Positions 1 to 8,392 of a DNA stretch of 64,000 nucleotides are shown here, in pieces (the first letter of the stretch is position 1; every line of letters begins with the position of its first letter). A model generated the notes under the pieces. That model saw only the letters and a program-made list of their open reading frames with translations. It did not search any database and had not been told where the DNA came from. Source of the stretch: Lactiplantibacillus pentosus (lineage in GTDB: Bacteria > Bacillota > Bacilli > Lactobacillales > Lactobacillaceae); NCBI RefSeq assembly GCF_003641185.1, contig NZ_CP032757.1, forward strand, positions 434,001 through 498,000. The letters are read 5' to 3'. A program made the position numbers and the translations under genes.

Positions 1-792
1 GATATCGATGACACCTTGTTGAATTCCAAGGGTGAACTGTTGCCGAGTACGATTACTGCGGTCAAAGCTGCTCGGGATGCCGGCATCAAGGTCGTCCTCT
101 GCACGGGGCGGCCGTTAGCTGGTGCCAAGCCATATCTGGATGCACTGGGCCTAGCCGGCGACGACCAGTACGTGATTACCTACAATGGCGCTGTGATCGA
201 GAGTATTGACGGGCGCATCGTTGCCAAACACCTGATCGACAACGCCCATTACCGACAAATGACGGCGTTTGGCCAACAACACCACGTGCCATTCAACGTC
301 CTCGATGCCGATAGTACGATTTATACCGCTGACCGGGACGTCAACTGGGTCACGGTCGTGCAGGCATGGGAGAACAAGGCCGGCCTGTTAGTGCGTGACC
401 CTGACGACTTGCCCGCTGATTTTCAGATTGCTAAGGGATTATTCGTTGGGGAAGGTCCCCAACTGGATGCGGTGGAAGACCTAGTGAAGACGACCTTTGG
501 TGATGAGCTGTACGTCGTTCGGGCCGCCACGAACTTCTTAGAATTGATGCACACTGGTGTCAATAAGGGTCAGGCGGTGCAGGATTTGGCCGCTGAGCTG
601 CAGATTCAAGCGGACGAAGTGATGGCCCTGGGCGATGAACAAAATGATTTGCCGATGTTTGCCTTTGCCGGGACCGCGGTCGCGATGGGTAACGGGAGCG
701 CGGTTGCCAAGGAACACGCGGATGCGGTGACGGCGACCAACGATGCGGACGGGGTCGCGAAAGCCATCCGCAAATGGGCGTTGACCGATTAA
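1..792 (+). CDS. Cof-type HAD phosphatase, 5' end outside window
   Basis: This is a Cof-type haloacid dehalogenase-superfamily phosphatase, a cytosolic enzyme that probably acts on sugar phosphates or similar small phosphoesters. The frame is open from base 1 and begins inside motif I (DIDDTLLNS), whose first Asp is the nucleophile, so only a few N-terminal residues are missing. Motif II is seen in VVLCTGRPL and motif III/IV in the C-terminal GDEQNDLPMF with AVAMGNG. These are the usual signatures of the YidA/Cof group, and the length fits at about 265 residues. The substrate cannot be read from the sequence. Confidence 0.93.
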   Translation, partial: DIDDTLLNSKGELLPSTITAVKAARDAGIKVVLCTGRPLAGAKPYLDALGLAGDDQYVITYNGAVIESIDGRIVAKHLIDNAHYRQMTAFGQQHHVPFNVLDADSTIYTADRDVNWVTVVQAWENKAGLLVRDPDDLPADFQIAKGLFVGEGPQLDAVEDLVKTTFGDELYVVRAATNFLELMHTGVNKGQAVQDLAAELQIQADEVMALGDEQNDLPMFAFAGTAVAMGNGSAVAKEHADAVTATNDADGVAKAIRKWALTD

Positions 793-815
793 GCACGTGA
801 TTTGCGAAAAAAGTG

Positions 816-844
816 TTGACAAGTCCGCATAATGAGTTTATGAT
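816..844 (+). promoter_or_regulatory. sigma-A promoter of the brnQ T-box leader
   Basis: TTGACA (816-821) and TATGAT (839-844) are separated by 17 bp, just upstream of the T-box leader. Confidence 0.7.
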
Positions 845-867
845 TGCAAATATTAAAAATAAATGAG

Positions 868-1155
868 ATTGAACGTGATGATCAGGAGAGTATAGTCAGC
901 CTAATCTTAAGCGAGCCGCTGGATGGTGTGAAGCGGTGATGACACTGACTAGAAAGTAACCTGAGAACTGCTAATGCGACGTGATGAAGTGTTAGCTGGG
1001 TGCCCCCATTAACGGGCCAACGTATCGTGAGTCCTAGGCTGATGCCCGACTGACCGTACGCGAAGGTGACGAGTGTGAACTCGTGACGAAGACAGGTGGT
1101 ACCACGCGGAAGCGTCCTGACAAAATCAAATGATGATTTTGTCAGGACGCTTTTT
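868..1155 (+). ncRNA. T-box riboswitch upstream of brnQ
   Basis: This tRNA-sensing transcription-attenuation leader shows the invariant T-box AGGTGGTACCACG (1094-1106). A strong terminator follows (stem AGCGTCCTGACAAAATC with its complement, about 1111-1151, then a run of T). Stem I is visible as TAGTCAG near 894 pairing with CTGACTA near 948, with a GGTGTGAAGC-like distal part. Position before a branched-chain amino acid carrier suggests an Ile, Val or Leu specifier, but the bases of the specifier loop (around 935-947) could not be assigned to one codon with confidence. Confidence 0.92.
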
Positions 1156-1279
1156 TTTAATCTCATGAGAGGAAGATGAACATGTTAGTAACGAGTAGTG
1201 ATGGTGGTTTGTATCGAGTGTTAATGGTCACAATGACACAAACGGATGATTGGTGACCACTTGTAATGGAGGAAATGCG

Positions 1280-2653
1280 ATGCAAACACAAAAATTAACG
1301 TTCAAACATTATCTGATTATTGGTTCCATGCTCTTTGGAATGTTCTTTGGTGCCGGTAACTTGATCTTCCCGATTCACTTAGGGCAACTCGCGGGCAGTC
1401 ACTGGCTAACGGCTGGGTGGGGCTTCCTGTTAACCGGGACGCTGCTACCACTACTGGGCATTATTGCCATTAGCGTGACGCGCAGTAGTGGGATTTACGA
1501 CTTGGCCCGGCCAATTGGCAAACGGTACGCGACGATTTTTATGGTGTTAACTTGTGCGACGCTGGGACCGCTCTTTGCGACACCCCGAACGGCGACGACC
1601 CCGTTTCAAATCGGGATTGCGAGCCATGTCAGTACCAGTCAGGCGCCGTGGTTCCTGTTCGCCTACTCGTTGATTTTCTTCAGTATCACCTACTGGGCGG
1701 CGCGGCGACCAACGCGTATCATTGATACGATTGGCAAGCTATTGAACCCAGCGTTCCTGATTCTGTTGGCGCTGATCTTTGGGATTGCGTTCAGTCGGCC
1801 ACTGGGGCGGGCAGATGCAACGCCAACTGCCGCCTACCAACACGGGGCTTTTCTAAATGGGTTCTTGCAAGGCTACAACACGATGGATGCATTAGCGGCC
1901 CTGTTATTCGGGATTGCAGTCGTTACGGCGATTCGGGGCATCGGCCAACGTGATGCTGGGGCGATTGCGAAGACTGCGGCCAAGTCTAGCCTGCTGAGCA
2001 TTAGCCTAGAAGCGGTGATTTACTTAGGGTTGATCTGGATTGGTGCGACCTCCTTGTCACAGTTCAAGTTGTCAGCGGATGGCGGAATTGCATTTGGCCA
2101 AATCGCGAATGCCTTTATGGGGGTTCCAGGTGAGATTATTCTCGCCATCATGGCGACCTTAACTTGCCTCACGACATCGGTTGGGCTGGCGACGTCCTTT
2201 GCGGAAGCTTTACACGCCAAGTTCCCCAAGATTAGTTATGCGACTTTCAACCGGCTTGCGTGTGGCGCCTCATTCATCATTGCAAACATTGGTCTGGATC
2301 AAATCATTGCGTGGTCGACGCCAATGCTGATGTTTCTCTATCCATTAGCCATTACCTTGATTATCCTGGCAATCGCGTCACCACTCTTCCAGCATGATCC
2401 CATCGTTTATCGGTGGACGACGGCGCTGACGTTGATTCCAGCCATTCTGGATGGGATTGCCTCCGCACCGACCGTTATTACCAATATACAGTGGGTCCAA
2501 ACGCTATTGGCCTGGGACCAGCAGTACCTGCCGTTGGCCAAGTTGGGCTTTGACTGGGCGTTGCCGGCAGCACTCGGCCTATTGATTGGTCTGGGCTGGC
2601 ACGTGGTTCGGCGGATGCAGACGGCTCACGCCTACAAAATTAGTCAGGATTAA
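1280..2653 (+). CDS. brnQ: branched-chain amino acid carrier BrnQ (LIVCS family)
   Basis: This is a cation-coupled transporter for leucine, isoleucine and valine in the cytoplasmic membrane. The protein has 457 residues and about 12 hydrophobic segments. The N-terminal GSMLFGMFFGAGNLIFPI is the LIVCS family signature, and GPLFATPRTATTPFQIG is the next conserved loop. The start at 1280 is chosen because GGAGG (1268-1272) lies 7 bp upstream; an in-frame GTG at 1250 has no such site. Expression is expected to rise when the matching tRNA is uncharged, through the T-box leader in front. Confidence 0.95.
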   Translation: MQTQKLTFKHYLIIGSMLFGMFFGAGNLIFPIHLGQLAGSHWLTAGWGFLLTGTLLPLLGIIAISVTRSSGIYDLARPIGKRYATIFMVLTCATLGPLFATPRTATTPFQIGIASHVSTSQAPWFLFAYSLIFFSITYWAARRPTRIIDTIGKLLNPAFLILLALIFGIAFSRPLGRADATPTAAYQHGAFLNGFLQGYNTMDALAALLFGIAVVTAIRGIGQRDAGAIAKTAAKSSLLSISLEAVIYLGLIWIGATSLSQFKLSADGGIAFGQIANAFMGVPGEIILAIMATLTCLTTSVGLATSFAEALHAKFPKISYATFNRLACGASFIIANIGLDQIIAWSTPMLMFLYPLAITLIILAIASPLFQHDPIVYRWTTALTLIPAILDGIASAPTVITNIQWVQTLLAWDQQYLPLAKLGFDWALPAALGLLIGLGWHVVRRMQTAHAYKISQD

Positions 2654-2695
2654 GGTGTATGATTAGACTAAGACTTTTGATGGATGGGTGAGTGC

Positions 2696-3880
2696 ATGGA
2701 TTTTTTAGGAATACTTTGTTTGTTGATTTTGGCGACGACCTTAGCGGGACACTTTGCACATCGCGCGGGAATTCCGGCCGTAATTGGTGAGATCCTAGTG
2801 GGCGTCATTGTGGGTCCCGCAGTTCTGAATTGGGTCCATCTGACGACGCTCGTTCAGACGTTTTCGGATATTGGGGTCGTGGTGTTGATGTTCATCGGTG
2901 GTCTAGAGAGTAACCTCGCGCTGTTACGTAAATACCTGCGACCGGCAATCATTGTGGCGATTATTGGGGTCATCTTCCCGGTCATCATCATGGGCTTGGC
3001 AAGTCGCCTGTTCCAATTCAGTTGGTTCGAATCGTTATTTATTGGCGTGATTTTCTCAGCCACCTCGGTCTCGATTTCTGTGGAAGTGTTGAAAGAGTTC
3101 AAGGTACTCGACACGAAGGAGGGGGCGACGATTCTAGGCGCGGCGGTCGCTGACGACATTATCGGCGTGATCCTGCTGAGTATCATGATTGCGATGATGG
3201 GCGGCCAGGGCGACGTTGCGCAGACCAATCTCGGCGTCGTCCTCGTAGAACAAGTCGGCTTCTTCATCGGTGTGTTCTTGGTGATCAAATGGGTGGCGCC
3301 ATACTTGATGGCCTTGAGCGACCATTTACTAATGGCGGCCAGCCCGACGATCATGGCAATCATCATTTGCCTGGGTCTAGCTTGGTTAGCAGAACTCGTC
3401 GGACTGATTGGCGCGATTGGCGCGTTCTTTGCTGGCGTCGCGATTGCGCAAACGGATTACCAGCACGTGGTGGACGTTAGTATCGAACCAGTGGGCTACA
3501 CGACGTTTATTCCATTATTTTTCGTTAGTGTGGGTTTGAATATGACGTTCAAGGGTGTGTGGCAATCGCTCCCGTTCATCGTGGTCATGACGGTGCTCGG
3601 GGTCCTCACCAAACTGTGGGGCTGCGGCCTCGGCGCTAAGGTCAATGGCTTCAGTCGCCGTAGCAATTATCTAGTCGGCGCGGGCATGATCTCACGTGGC
3701 GAAATGGCGCTGATAACTGCACAGATTGGCTTTTCAGCACACTTACTATCAAACGATTACTATTCGGATATCATTTTGGTTATCATTGTGGTGACGATGA
3801 TTGCGCCGTTCGTCTTGAAGAACGCCATTCATCGTGCCAGTCAGATGACCGCCACACATAGCACCATTGAAGATAATTAA
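2696..3880 (+). CDS. CPA2-family monovalent cation:proton antiporter
   Basis: This is a membrane antiporter of the CPA2 (KefB/NapA-like) family with about 12 transmembrane segments in 394 residues. Typical features are the N-terminal AGIPAVIGEILVGVIVGP stretch, FIGGLESN in segment 3 and the transport-site region AAVADDIIGVIL with paired Asp residues. No C-terminal RCK/TrkA-N domain is present, as in Na+/H+ exchangers such as NapA. The start at 2696 has GGGTGAG just upstream; an ATG at 2684 lacks a usable site. It lies 42 bp after brnQ with no terminator between, so co-transcription is possible. The transported ion (Na+ or K+) is not decided. Confidence 0.88.
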   Translation: MDFLGILCLLILATTLAGHFAHRAGIPAVIGEILVGVIVGPAVLNWVHLTTLVQTFSDIGVVVLMFIGGLESNLALLRKYLRPAIIVAIIGVIFPVIIMGLASRLFQFSWFESLFIGVIFSATSVSISVEVLKEFKVLDTKEGATILGAAVADDIIGVILLSIMIAMMGGQGDVAQTNLGVVLVEQVGFFIGVFLVIKWVAPYLMALSDHLLMAASPTIMAIIICLGLAWLAELVGLIGAIGAFFAGVAIAQTDYQHVVDVSIEPVGYTTFIPLFFVSVGLNMTFKGVWQSLPFIVVMTVLGVLTKLWGCGLGAKVNGFSRRSNYLVGAGMISRGEMALITAQIGFSAHLLSNDYYSDIILVIIVVTMIAPFVLKNAIHRASQMTATHSTIEDN

Positions 3881-3900
3881 ACACATAGATTGGGCGGTAA

Positions 3901-3946
3901 ATGCCGCTGGGGACGTCGTGGCTGTGGGGCTGCGGCGTTTTTTGAA
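3901..3946 (+). terminator. likely Rho-independent terminator after the antiporter
   Basis: TGCCGC pairs with GCGGCG across a G-rich loop and is followed by a run of six T. Confidence 0.6.
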
Positions 3947-4040
3947 CGAGAGAGATTGAACAGAACGCGTGCAGTTGTGAACTTAGCTGCTGACTGATTG
4001 TAATGTGATTGCGGGTTAACGTTGCATGGGGGACTGGTTG

Positions 4041-4108
4041 TACGATAATCGCTAAAAAGGTGACGTTTGAAGGAAATCGCGCAACAATTCAGTTCGGCGT
4101 TATATGAT
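4041..4108 (+). promoter_or_regulatory. pln-type regulated promoter 1
   Basis: Half-repeats TACGATAAT (4041-4049) and GACGTTTGA (4062-4070) are spaced exactly 21 bp, two helical turns, like the TACGTTAAT direct repeats bound by PlnC/PlnD. TATGAT (4103-4108) forms the -10 box. The next gene starts 41 bp downstream. Confidence 0.72.
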
Positions 4109-4148
4109 AAGCATGGAAAGTAATTGATCGTTCAGGAGATTAAAATAA

Positions 4149-4817
4149 GTGATAGGAATTGATTTTAAAAGAAAATATTATCCGCTAGTATTAGTACTTT
4201 TCGTAGCTGGTTATATGGGTGCGATTTTTTTTAATCGTTATTTCGATTGGTTGGCAATGTTGACCGCTGGTATGATCAGTTTGGTCATTCTATATGGCTC
4301 TTCGAACTTAAACCGATTTTTCCAACCGCTACCCTCGCCAAAATGGCGCATCGTGTTGAAGTATGTGCTTTTATTGTTTGTCATGGAAATTGTGGCGATT
4401 GTGGTTGTCGCAATTGTTTATCCAGATGCCTTATTATCATTTCGCAATACGACGATGGCAGCTCGGTCCACTGGATTAGATGTGCCTTTAATTGAAAGAA
4501 TATGGATCGCCGTGACGCTGTTAGTCTCATTAGTTGGTGAGGAAGTCGGAATGGCTTCGATTTCAATCCCGTTAATTCAATTACTATCGCACACAAGACT
4601 AAGAAAATTTGCGTGGCTAATTATCAATGTATTGGGGTGTGTCTTGTTCGCGTTGATGCACCTGCCACATTATCATTTTAATTGGATTTATCCCGTAATC
4701 GTCGGGCTGACGCGTTATCCAATCACCGCTTCATGGCGGTCTGCCAATACTTTACGGAGTGGCATCTATGTCCATTGGATCTCAGACGCCGTGTTAATTA
4801 TCGGGACGTTAATTTGA
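4149..4817 (+). CDS. CPBP/Abi-type membrane protein with degenerate motif, bacteriocin-immunity candidate
   Basis: The protein has 222 residues and about six membrane segments, in the layout of the CPBP (CAAX protease/bacteriocin-processing, Abi) family to which PlnI and PlnP belong. Motif 1 is altered: GEEVGMAS replaces the usual EExxxR, so the Arg is missing. Motif 2 (ALMHLPHY) and motif 3 (VHWISDAV) keep their His residues. The GTG start has AGGAG (4134-4138) 10 bp upstream. It follows a pln-type promoter, which supports a role in self-protection against a peptide bacteriocin. The loss of Arg may mean that proteolytic activity is weak or absent. Confidence 0.75.
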   Translation: MIGIDFKRKYYPLVLVLFVAGYMGAIFFNRYFDWLAMLTAGMISLVILYGSSNLNRFFQPLPSPKWRIVLKYVLLLFVMEIVAIVVVAIVYPDALLSFRNTTMAARSTGLDVPLIERIWIAVTLLVSLVGEEVGMASISIPLIQLLSHTRLRKFAWLIINVLGCVLFALMHLPHYHFNWIYPVIVGLTRYPITASWRSANTLRSGIYVHWISDAVLIIGTLI

Positions 4818-4841
4818 ATATAAAAGGTGAGGTAGCTATCG

Positions 4842-4994
4842 ATGTTCAATAAAACTATCAGCATAATTAAGAAACATCCAGTGAGTAGCGTGATTATCGC
4901 GCTTGTCGTCGTCTTTGTCATCTATGTGATTAGTGATCCGTCATTTATTCCTTCATTTACTCAGGGGTTTAGCGATGGGGTCGCTGATAAGTAG
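4842..4994 (+). CDS. 50-residue single-TM peptide
   Basis: This is a small ORF of 50 codons preceded by GGTGAGGTAG, a usable ribosome site. It has a basic N-terminus (NKTISIIKKHP), one hydrophobic segment (SSVIIALVVVFVIYVI) and a short polar tail. It lies 24 bp after the CPBP gene and probably shares its promoter. The protein is not recognised. Small one-pass peptides are common beside bacteriocin immunity genes, so an accessory immunity role is only an inference. Confidence 0.55.
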   Translation: MFNKTISIIKKHPVSSVIIALVVVFVIYVISDPSFIPSFTQGFSDGVADK

Positions 4995-5153
4995 CGCGTT
5001 GGATTAAGGCGTATCAACGATTATTCAAAGTGCGCTAAACACGACCGAGTTTGGCGGCCGTTTGTCGAACTGATAAGTAGAATAATTGCGGTTGGTTAGC
5101 CGGCGTCATTGTGGTGTTCACCATGGTGGCGCCGGCGTCGGTGAGAAAAGAGT

Positions 5154-5221
5154 GACGATTATATGGAAAAATGGAACGTTAATATCCAGAATCCATCGAA
5201 AACGAAATGAAGGTGTACATT
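5154..5221 (+). promoter_or_regulatory. pln-type regulated promoter 2
   Basis: GACGATTAT (5154-5162) and AACGTTAAT (5175-5183) are spaced 21 bp. TACATT (5216-5221) sits at the same distance from the second repeat as in the plnA promoter of this window. The downstream unit is the broken small ORF at 5242 and the membrane gene at 5329. Confidence 0.72.
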
Positions 5222-5241
5222 AGAAGCAGGGAGAAAGTGAA

Positions 5242-5328
5242 TTGAAGCCAAGTTTCCAACAGTGGCGGTGACCCAATGCTGAAGTTCTGTGGCGTCGCGT
5301 TTTGAGATGGATACGGTGGCTGAGGTAG
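5242..5328 (+). pseudogene. small ORF interrupted by one stop codon
   Basis: A TTG at 5242 lies behind GGGAGAAAG. The frame reads LKPSFQQWR, meets TGA at 5269-5271, then continues as PNAEVLWRRVLRWIRWLR to TAG at 5326-5328. That TAG directly abuts the GTG start of the next gene, as in a coupled pair. One nonsense change would explain the loss. The product is not recognised, and the reading could also be chance in a short stretch. Confidence 0.35.
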
Positions 5329-5640
5329 GTGATTAATTTGAAGAAGACGGTATGGGTCAAAGGCGGTGCGATCTTGATTGCGCTTGTGTTTGTGGTCTTA
5401 ATGTTTCGAGTGGACAAAGACATGCTGTGGCTGGCGTATGCTTTTGCATTGTTGGCCCTGCCTCGACCCAGACAGAAGTACCCGAAAAGCGCTGATAACT
5501 GGTACTACCTCGCCTTTTTATTATTCTGCTTTGCCTACTTATTAAGAGAAAACGTTGTCGGTAATATAGGGATTATCGTGGCAGTAATTGCTTTTAGTCC
5601 AGCGCTGTTAGTGAAGCGAAATAACCGTGATAATAAATAA
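5329..5640 (+). CDS. 103-residue membrane protein of unknown function
   Basis: This is a small hydrophobic protein with about three membrane segments (residues roughly 12-27, 34-45 and 62-95) and a basic C-terminus. Either the GTG at 5329 or the TTG at 5338 could start it; the second is better placed behind GAGGTAGG. It lies downstream of a pln-type promoter. I do not recognise the family. Its setting suggests a bacteriocin-regulon accessory or immunity protein. Confidence 0.6.
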   Translation: MINLKKTVWVKGGAILIALVFVVLMFRVDKDMLWLAYAFALLALPRPRQKYPKSADNWYYLAFLLFCFAYLLRENVVGNIGIIVAVIAFSPALLVKRNNRDNK

Positions 5641-5960
5641 CGTTCATCTAGGTGCTGCGTGAACGAGCGATTAGCTGGCAGTTAGTGACGATACGCTTAG
5701 TGAAGCGTGTGCTTATCTCCGTGGGGATTAGGCTGGGGTGAAAATCTTGCAAGGTGCAACGGATTTGTGCGGCAAACGGGTCTGGAATTGTCACGGTGGC
5801 AGGACTAGGGACATACGGTTTAGCTCATTTCTGAAATATCCCCTTTATGTACAGGGACTATTACTGAAAAACACTGTGCAGTCATGTGGATAAGGGGTAT
5901 ATTTAGAGGTGAGAGAGAAACTGAAATGCTGTTTTGAAGCAAATGTAAGCGGATTCTTAA
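5641..5960. other. intergenic stretch without a recognised gene
   Basis: No supported gene was seen here. A single perfect DnaA-box-like TGTGGATAA is at 5885-5893. GAGGTGAGAGAG near 5910 resembles a ribosome site but leads only to short broken frames. Confidence 0.4.
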
Positions 5961-6164
5961 ATGCTAACCGAGATAAACGAGTTCCAATCAGGTCCCGATA
6001 AAAATACTCCAGAAGATGGCAGAATTTATTCGGCTAGGCGTTGCTATTCAGAAAATGAAGCTGATATTTCTGTAAGCTGGAGTCGCAACACGCTGGATTG
6101 GGGCCAATCAGGATGGTCATCTATTATTGGTAGTTCAGCTGGCGTTAACATTTTACCCGATTAA
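5961..6164 (+). CDS. doubtful 67-codon ORF
   Basis: This short open frame encodes a polar, Trp- and Ser-rich product ending in a GQSGWSSIIGSSAGV-like stretch, located 26 bp before a CPBP gene. There is no convincing ribosome site before the ATG and no double-glycine leader. It could be a bacteriocin-like remnant linked to the following immunity-type gene, or simply a chance frame. Confidence 0.25.
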   Translation: MLTEINEFQSGPDKNTPEDGRIYSARRCYSENEADISVSWSRNTLDWGQSGWSSIIGSSAGVNILPD

Positions 6165-6190
6165 CGGGCTTATTTTAAAGTGGGGATGGT

Positions 6191-6937
6191 ATGTTGAAGA
6201 ATAAAAAGCTAATGATTAAAATTGTGATTTGCTTCCTATTGGTCCCCGTCGCCCTGATGACCGTGCCGTACCTAATTAGTCCGATAATTCCTGAAAAGTA
6301 TGGACAAATGACCGTGGACTTGATTATTTTCCTAATAGTGATTATCTTGAGCCGCAACATCTGGCACGTCAAAATACGGTATTTTAGCGGAAAAAGGATT
6401 GGAAATCAGTTATGTCAGCTCATCCCCGCTGTGATTTTTCTGATATTAACCCGGTTTGGCACGCTCAGTTCGATTGCGCCACGCCTAATAAACGTCCGGA
6501 TTATACTGACGGTATTATTGGTTGCCTTGGCAGAAGAAAGCATGTTTCGAGGTCTGTTACTACCCTTAAGTTTAGAGCTGACCCGAAATAGGCGCTATAC
6601 GGCGGTCATTATTAGTAGTCTGGGATTTGCGGTCGCTCACTTGGCTAATATCGCCAATAGTTCCTGGTCAATCGTCTTGCTGCAGATGATAGTGGTTTTT
6701 GGAAATGGTCTGCTGTGGGGGAGCCTCTATCTGAAGACTGACAATCTGTCGTTAACGATTTTGTTACATTTCTTAGATGACCTGCCATTATTTATCACTA
6801 ATGGCTCACTTAAGTTAACGACACCGACCAGCTCGCAATTGATGACGGCGCTAGTGATGTATCTCGTAATGATCGGGATAATCGGCGTTGTGACATTTTT
6901 ACAAGTTAACGGATTACATCGCCGGCCGACACGTTAA
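6191..6937 (+). CDS. CPBP/Abi-type membrane protease, bacteriocin-immunity candidate
   Basis: This 248-residue polytopic protein has the full CPBP motif set: EESMFRGLLLP (motif 1, with Glu-Glu and Arg), VAHLANI (motif 2) and LLHFLDDL (motif 3, His plus Asp). These residues form the intramembrane metal-independent glutamate protease site known from Rce1-like proteins. A GGGGATGG ribosome site lies 5 bp before the ATG. Members inside pln loci (PlnI, PlnP) confer self-immunity to two-peptide bacteriocins in related strains. No matching bacteriocin gene is visible next to it here. Confidence 0.85.
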   Translation: MLKNKKLMIKIVICFLLVPVALMTVPYLISPIIPEKYGQMTVDLIIFLIVIILSRNIWHVKIRYFSGKRIGNQLCQLIPAVIFLILTRFGTLSSIAPRLINVRIILTVLLVALAEESMFRGLLLPLSLELTRNRRYTAVIISSLGFAVAHLANIANSSWSIVLLQMIVVFGNGLLWGSLYLKTDNLSLTILLHFLDDLPLFITNGSLKLTTPTSSQLMTALVMYLVMIGIIGVVTFLQVNGLHRRPTR

Positions 6938-7015
6938 TCGGCCAGTAACCCAGGGGACTGAGTTGGAAGCTTAGGCTTCGTGTGATGGAAATTATACCTA
7001 GAGGAGATGTGAAAT

Positions 7016-7300
7016 ATGGGATTAAATGATGTCTTGTATCGACGGCAATACAAAATACAAACTGAACCATCCGTACCACCCTTAGATTTAAAACAATTGA
7101 AGACGCTGGGCTTGTGGATTAATCCAATCAAGGGGCACTACGTCGTCACATTAACGAGCGATAAGGATCCCAATAATGATATCGCGACTTTTACAAGTAA
7201 TTTCAAAAAAATCACGCAATTAGCTTCGACGGATTTTAAGATTGAACCGCAATTTGGGCCATTTACGCTACAAAATGCCGTGGATTCGCCCTGGTTCTAG
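7016..7300 (+). CDS. 94-residue cytosolic protein of unknown function
   Basis: The ORF starts at an ATG behind AGAGGAGATG, a strong ribosome site. The product is hydrophilic, without membrane segments. It carries a central LKTLGLWINPIKGHYVVTL segment and an alternating pattern that suggests a small alpha/beta fold. It lies 78 bp after a CPBP gene and 32 bp before a small membrane gene, so the three may form one transcript that ends at the terminator near 7590. The family is not recognised. Confidence 0.6.
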   Translation: MGLNDVLYRRQYKIQTEPSVPPLDLKQLKTLGLWINPIKGHYVVTLTSDKDPNNDIATFTSNFKKITQLASTDFKIEPQFGPFTLQNAVDSPWF

Positions 7301-7332
7301 AAAATCCGGATGGCCATTAGGAGGTGTCTAAC

Positions 7333-7518
7333 ATGCTTAATGCAAGTTTTTACAAAGAGCTAGATTTCTGGGGTTGGCTGATTGTCTTAGCATTGAGTAT
7401 TCGCCCTGCGCTAAATGTGAATTTGAATAGCATGGACTGGATGATACAAGCAGTTTTCGCGATTGTTAGCATTATTGGGATTTGCCGATTGCTATTTTTC
7501 AAACGGACTGCTGAATAA
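7333..7518 (+). CDS. 61-residue two-TM peptide
   Basis: This is a small membrane protein with two hydrophobic helices (about residues 12-25 and 36-54) and a short basic tail. The ATG at 7333 is preferred because AGGAGGTG lies 6 bp upstream. It is the last gene before a clear terminator. Function unknown. Confidence 0.6.
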   Translation: MLNASFYKELDFWGWLIVLALSIRPALNVNLNSMDWMIQAVFAIVSIIGICRLLFFKRTAE

Positions 7519-7545
7519 CCAATGATTTTTCTCAAATGGTTTAGG

Positions 7546-7592
7546 ATAAAAACTGACTGACTAAAAATTTTATAGTCGGCCAGTTTTTATAT
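7546..7592 (+). terminator. Rho-independent terminator
   Basis: AAAACTGACTGACTA pairs with TAGTCGGCCAGTTTT over an A/T loop, followed by T-rich sequence. Confidence 0.75.
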
Positions 7593-7631
7593 TATTTTGT
7601 CCGGTTACGCGAAAAGGTTGGTTACCCCGAA

Positions 7632-7760
7632 TTGTCAGTGGAGATGAGTAAGATATAATGGGATTATCGATATAGTTGAAGGTTGAAAGCTTAACCACTT
7701 TTGGAATGCTGCATGGTTAAAAATTATCGTTTTGTGCGATAATCGCAGAAGGCTAAGCAA
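7632..7760 (+). promoter_or_regulatory. promoter and structured leader of the 7823 gene
   Basis: TTGTCA (7632-7637) and TATAAT (7654-7659) are 16 bp apart. The roughly 160-nt leader that follows contains ATTATCG-TTTTGTG-CGATAAT, a clean hairpin near 7726-7746. A second copy of GATTATCG near 7663 could compete for the same partner. No known riboswitch class is recognised. Confidence 0.45.
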
Positions 7761-7822
7761 CCATCTTGGCAGCTATTTGGAATTGACCATAGCTATTTTG
7801 GGATGCAGGAGGACCGCGTTTT

Positions 7823-8197
7823 ATGAGAAGAGAAATGATTAACCAACTTGCTTATCGGACCTTTTATATGATGGTCTGTGCAACGGGTATCGCAGCCATT
7901 GCAATCTTTGTCGCACATTGGTGGCAAGTCCTTGTATTTGGTGTGGTGGTGGGCGCTGCCGCCGTCTTACTGGACACGATTCTTGAACATTTTAATGTCC
8001 CAGACACCAATCGCCAGGTGCCCAGAATACCAACGTGGCTGAAATTGATTCAATTGTTGGTATTGGTGCTGGTAGCGGGTGTGACAACGTTATTCACGAT
8101 CCGTGCTTGGTGGGTGGCAGTACTGATTGGTATTAGTGCCGGAATACTTTCACTGTTGATCGAATTGCTTTCTCGGCGATTGGTGACCATTGATTAG
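7823..8197 (+). CDS. 124-residue four-TM protein of unknown function
   Basis: The ATG follows GCAGGAGGACC, a strong ribosome site. The product has four hydrophobic segments arranged as two hairpins separated by a polar linker (residues about 50-72). The general form resembles small DUF3021-like membrane proteins, but I cannot confirm a family. It lies alone between a terminator and the first sensor kinase gene. Confidence 0.6.
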   Translation: MRREMINQLAYRTFYMMVCATGIAAIAIFVAHWWQVLVFGVVVGAAAVLLDTILEHFNVPDTNRQVPRIPTWLKLIQLLVLVLVAGVTTLFTIRAWWVAVLIGISAGILSLLIELLSRRLVTID

Positions 8198-8392
8198 GCT
8201 GTAATTGGGGCGAAGTGTGGGTGCGTGATGGATTTTTTCGGGCAATTACGTAATACTAGTGATGGCGAGATAAGTGCCGGATTTGAATGAATATTGACGT
8301 CGAAAGAAAATAGCGTAGGTTTGCACTCGTGGACGCAATTCTCATTAACTTCATAAAAGGCGCACAATATAAAAACGGTTAGGTGGATTGAT

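Noticed and set aside
3134..3366. Long reverse and shifted frames over the antiporter gene
   Set aside because: They are antisense or frame-shifted readings of a GC-richer coding region with no ribosome sites of their own and no recognisable domains.
5661..5700. Possible fifth pln-type repeat pair (AGCGATTAG and GACGATACG, about 21 bp apart)
   Set aside because: No -10 box stands at the fixed distance, and the next gene is more than 450 bp away.
8243..8330. Possible pln-type repeats before kinase 1 (TTACGTAAT, GACGTCGAA, GCGTAGG)
   Set aside because: Their spacing does not give the 21-bp period with a placed -10 box seen at the four accepted sites.
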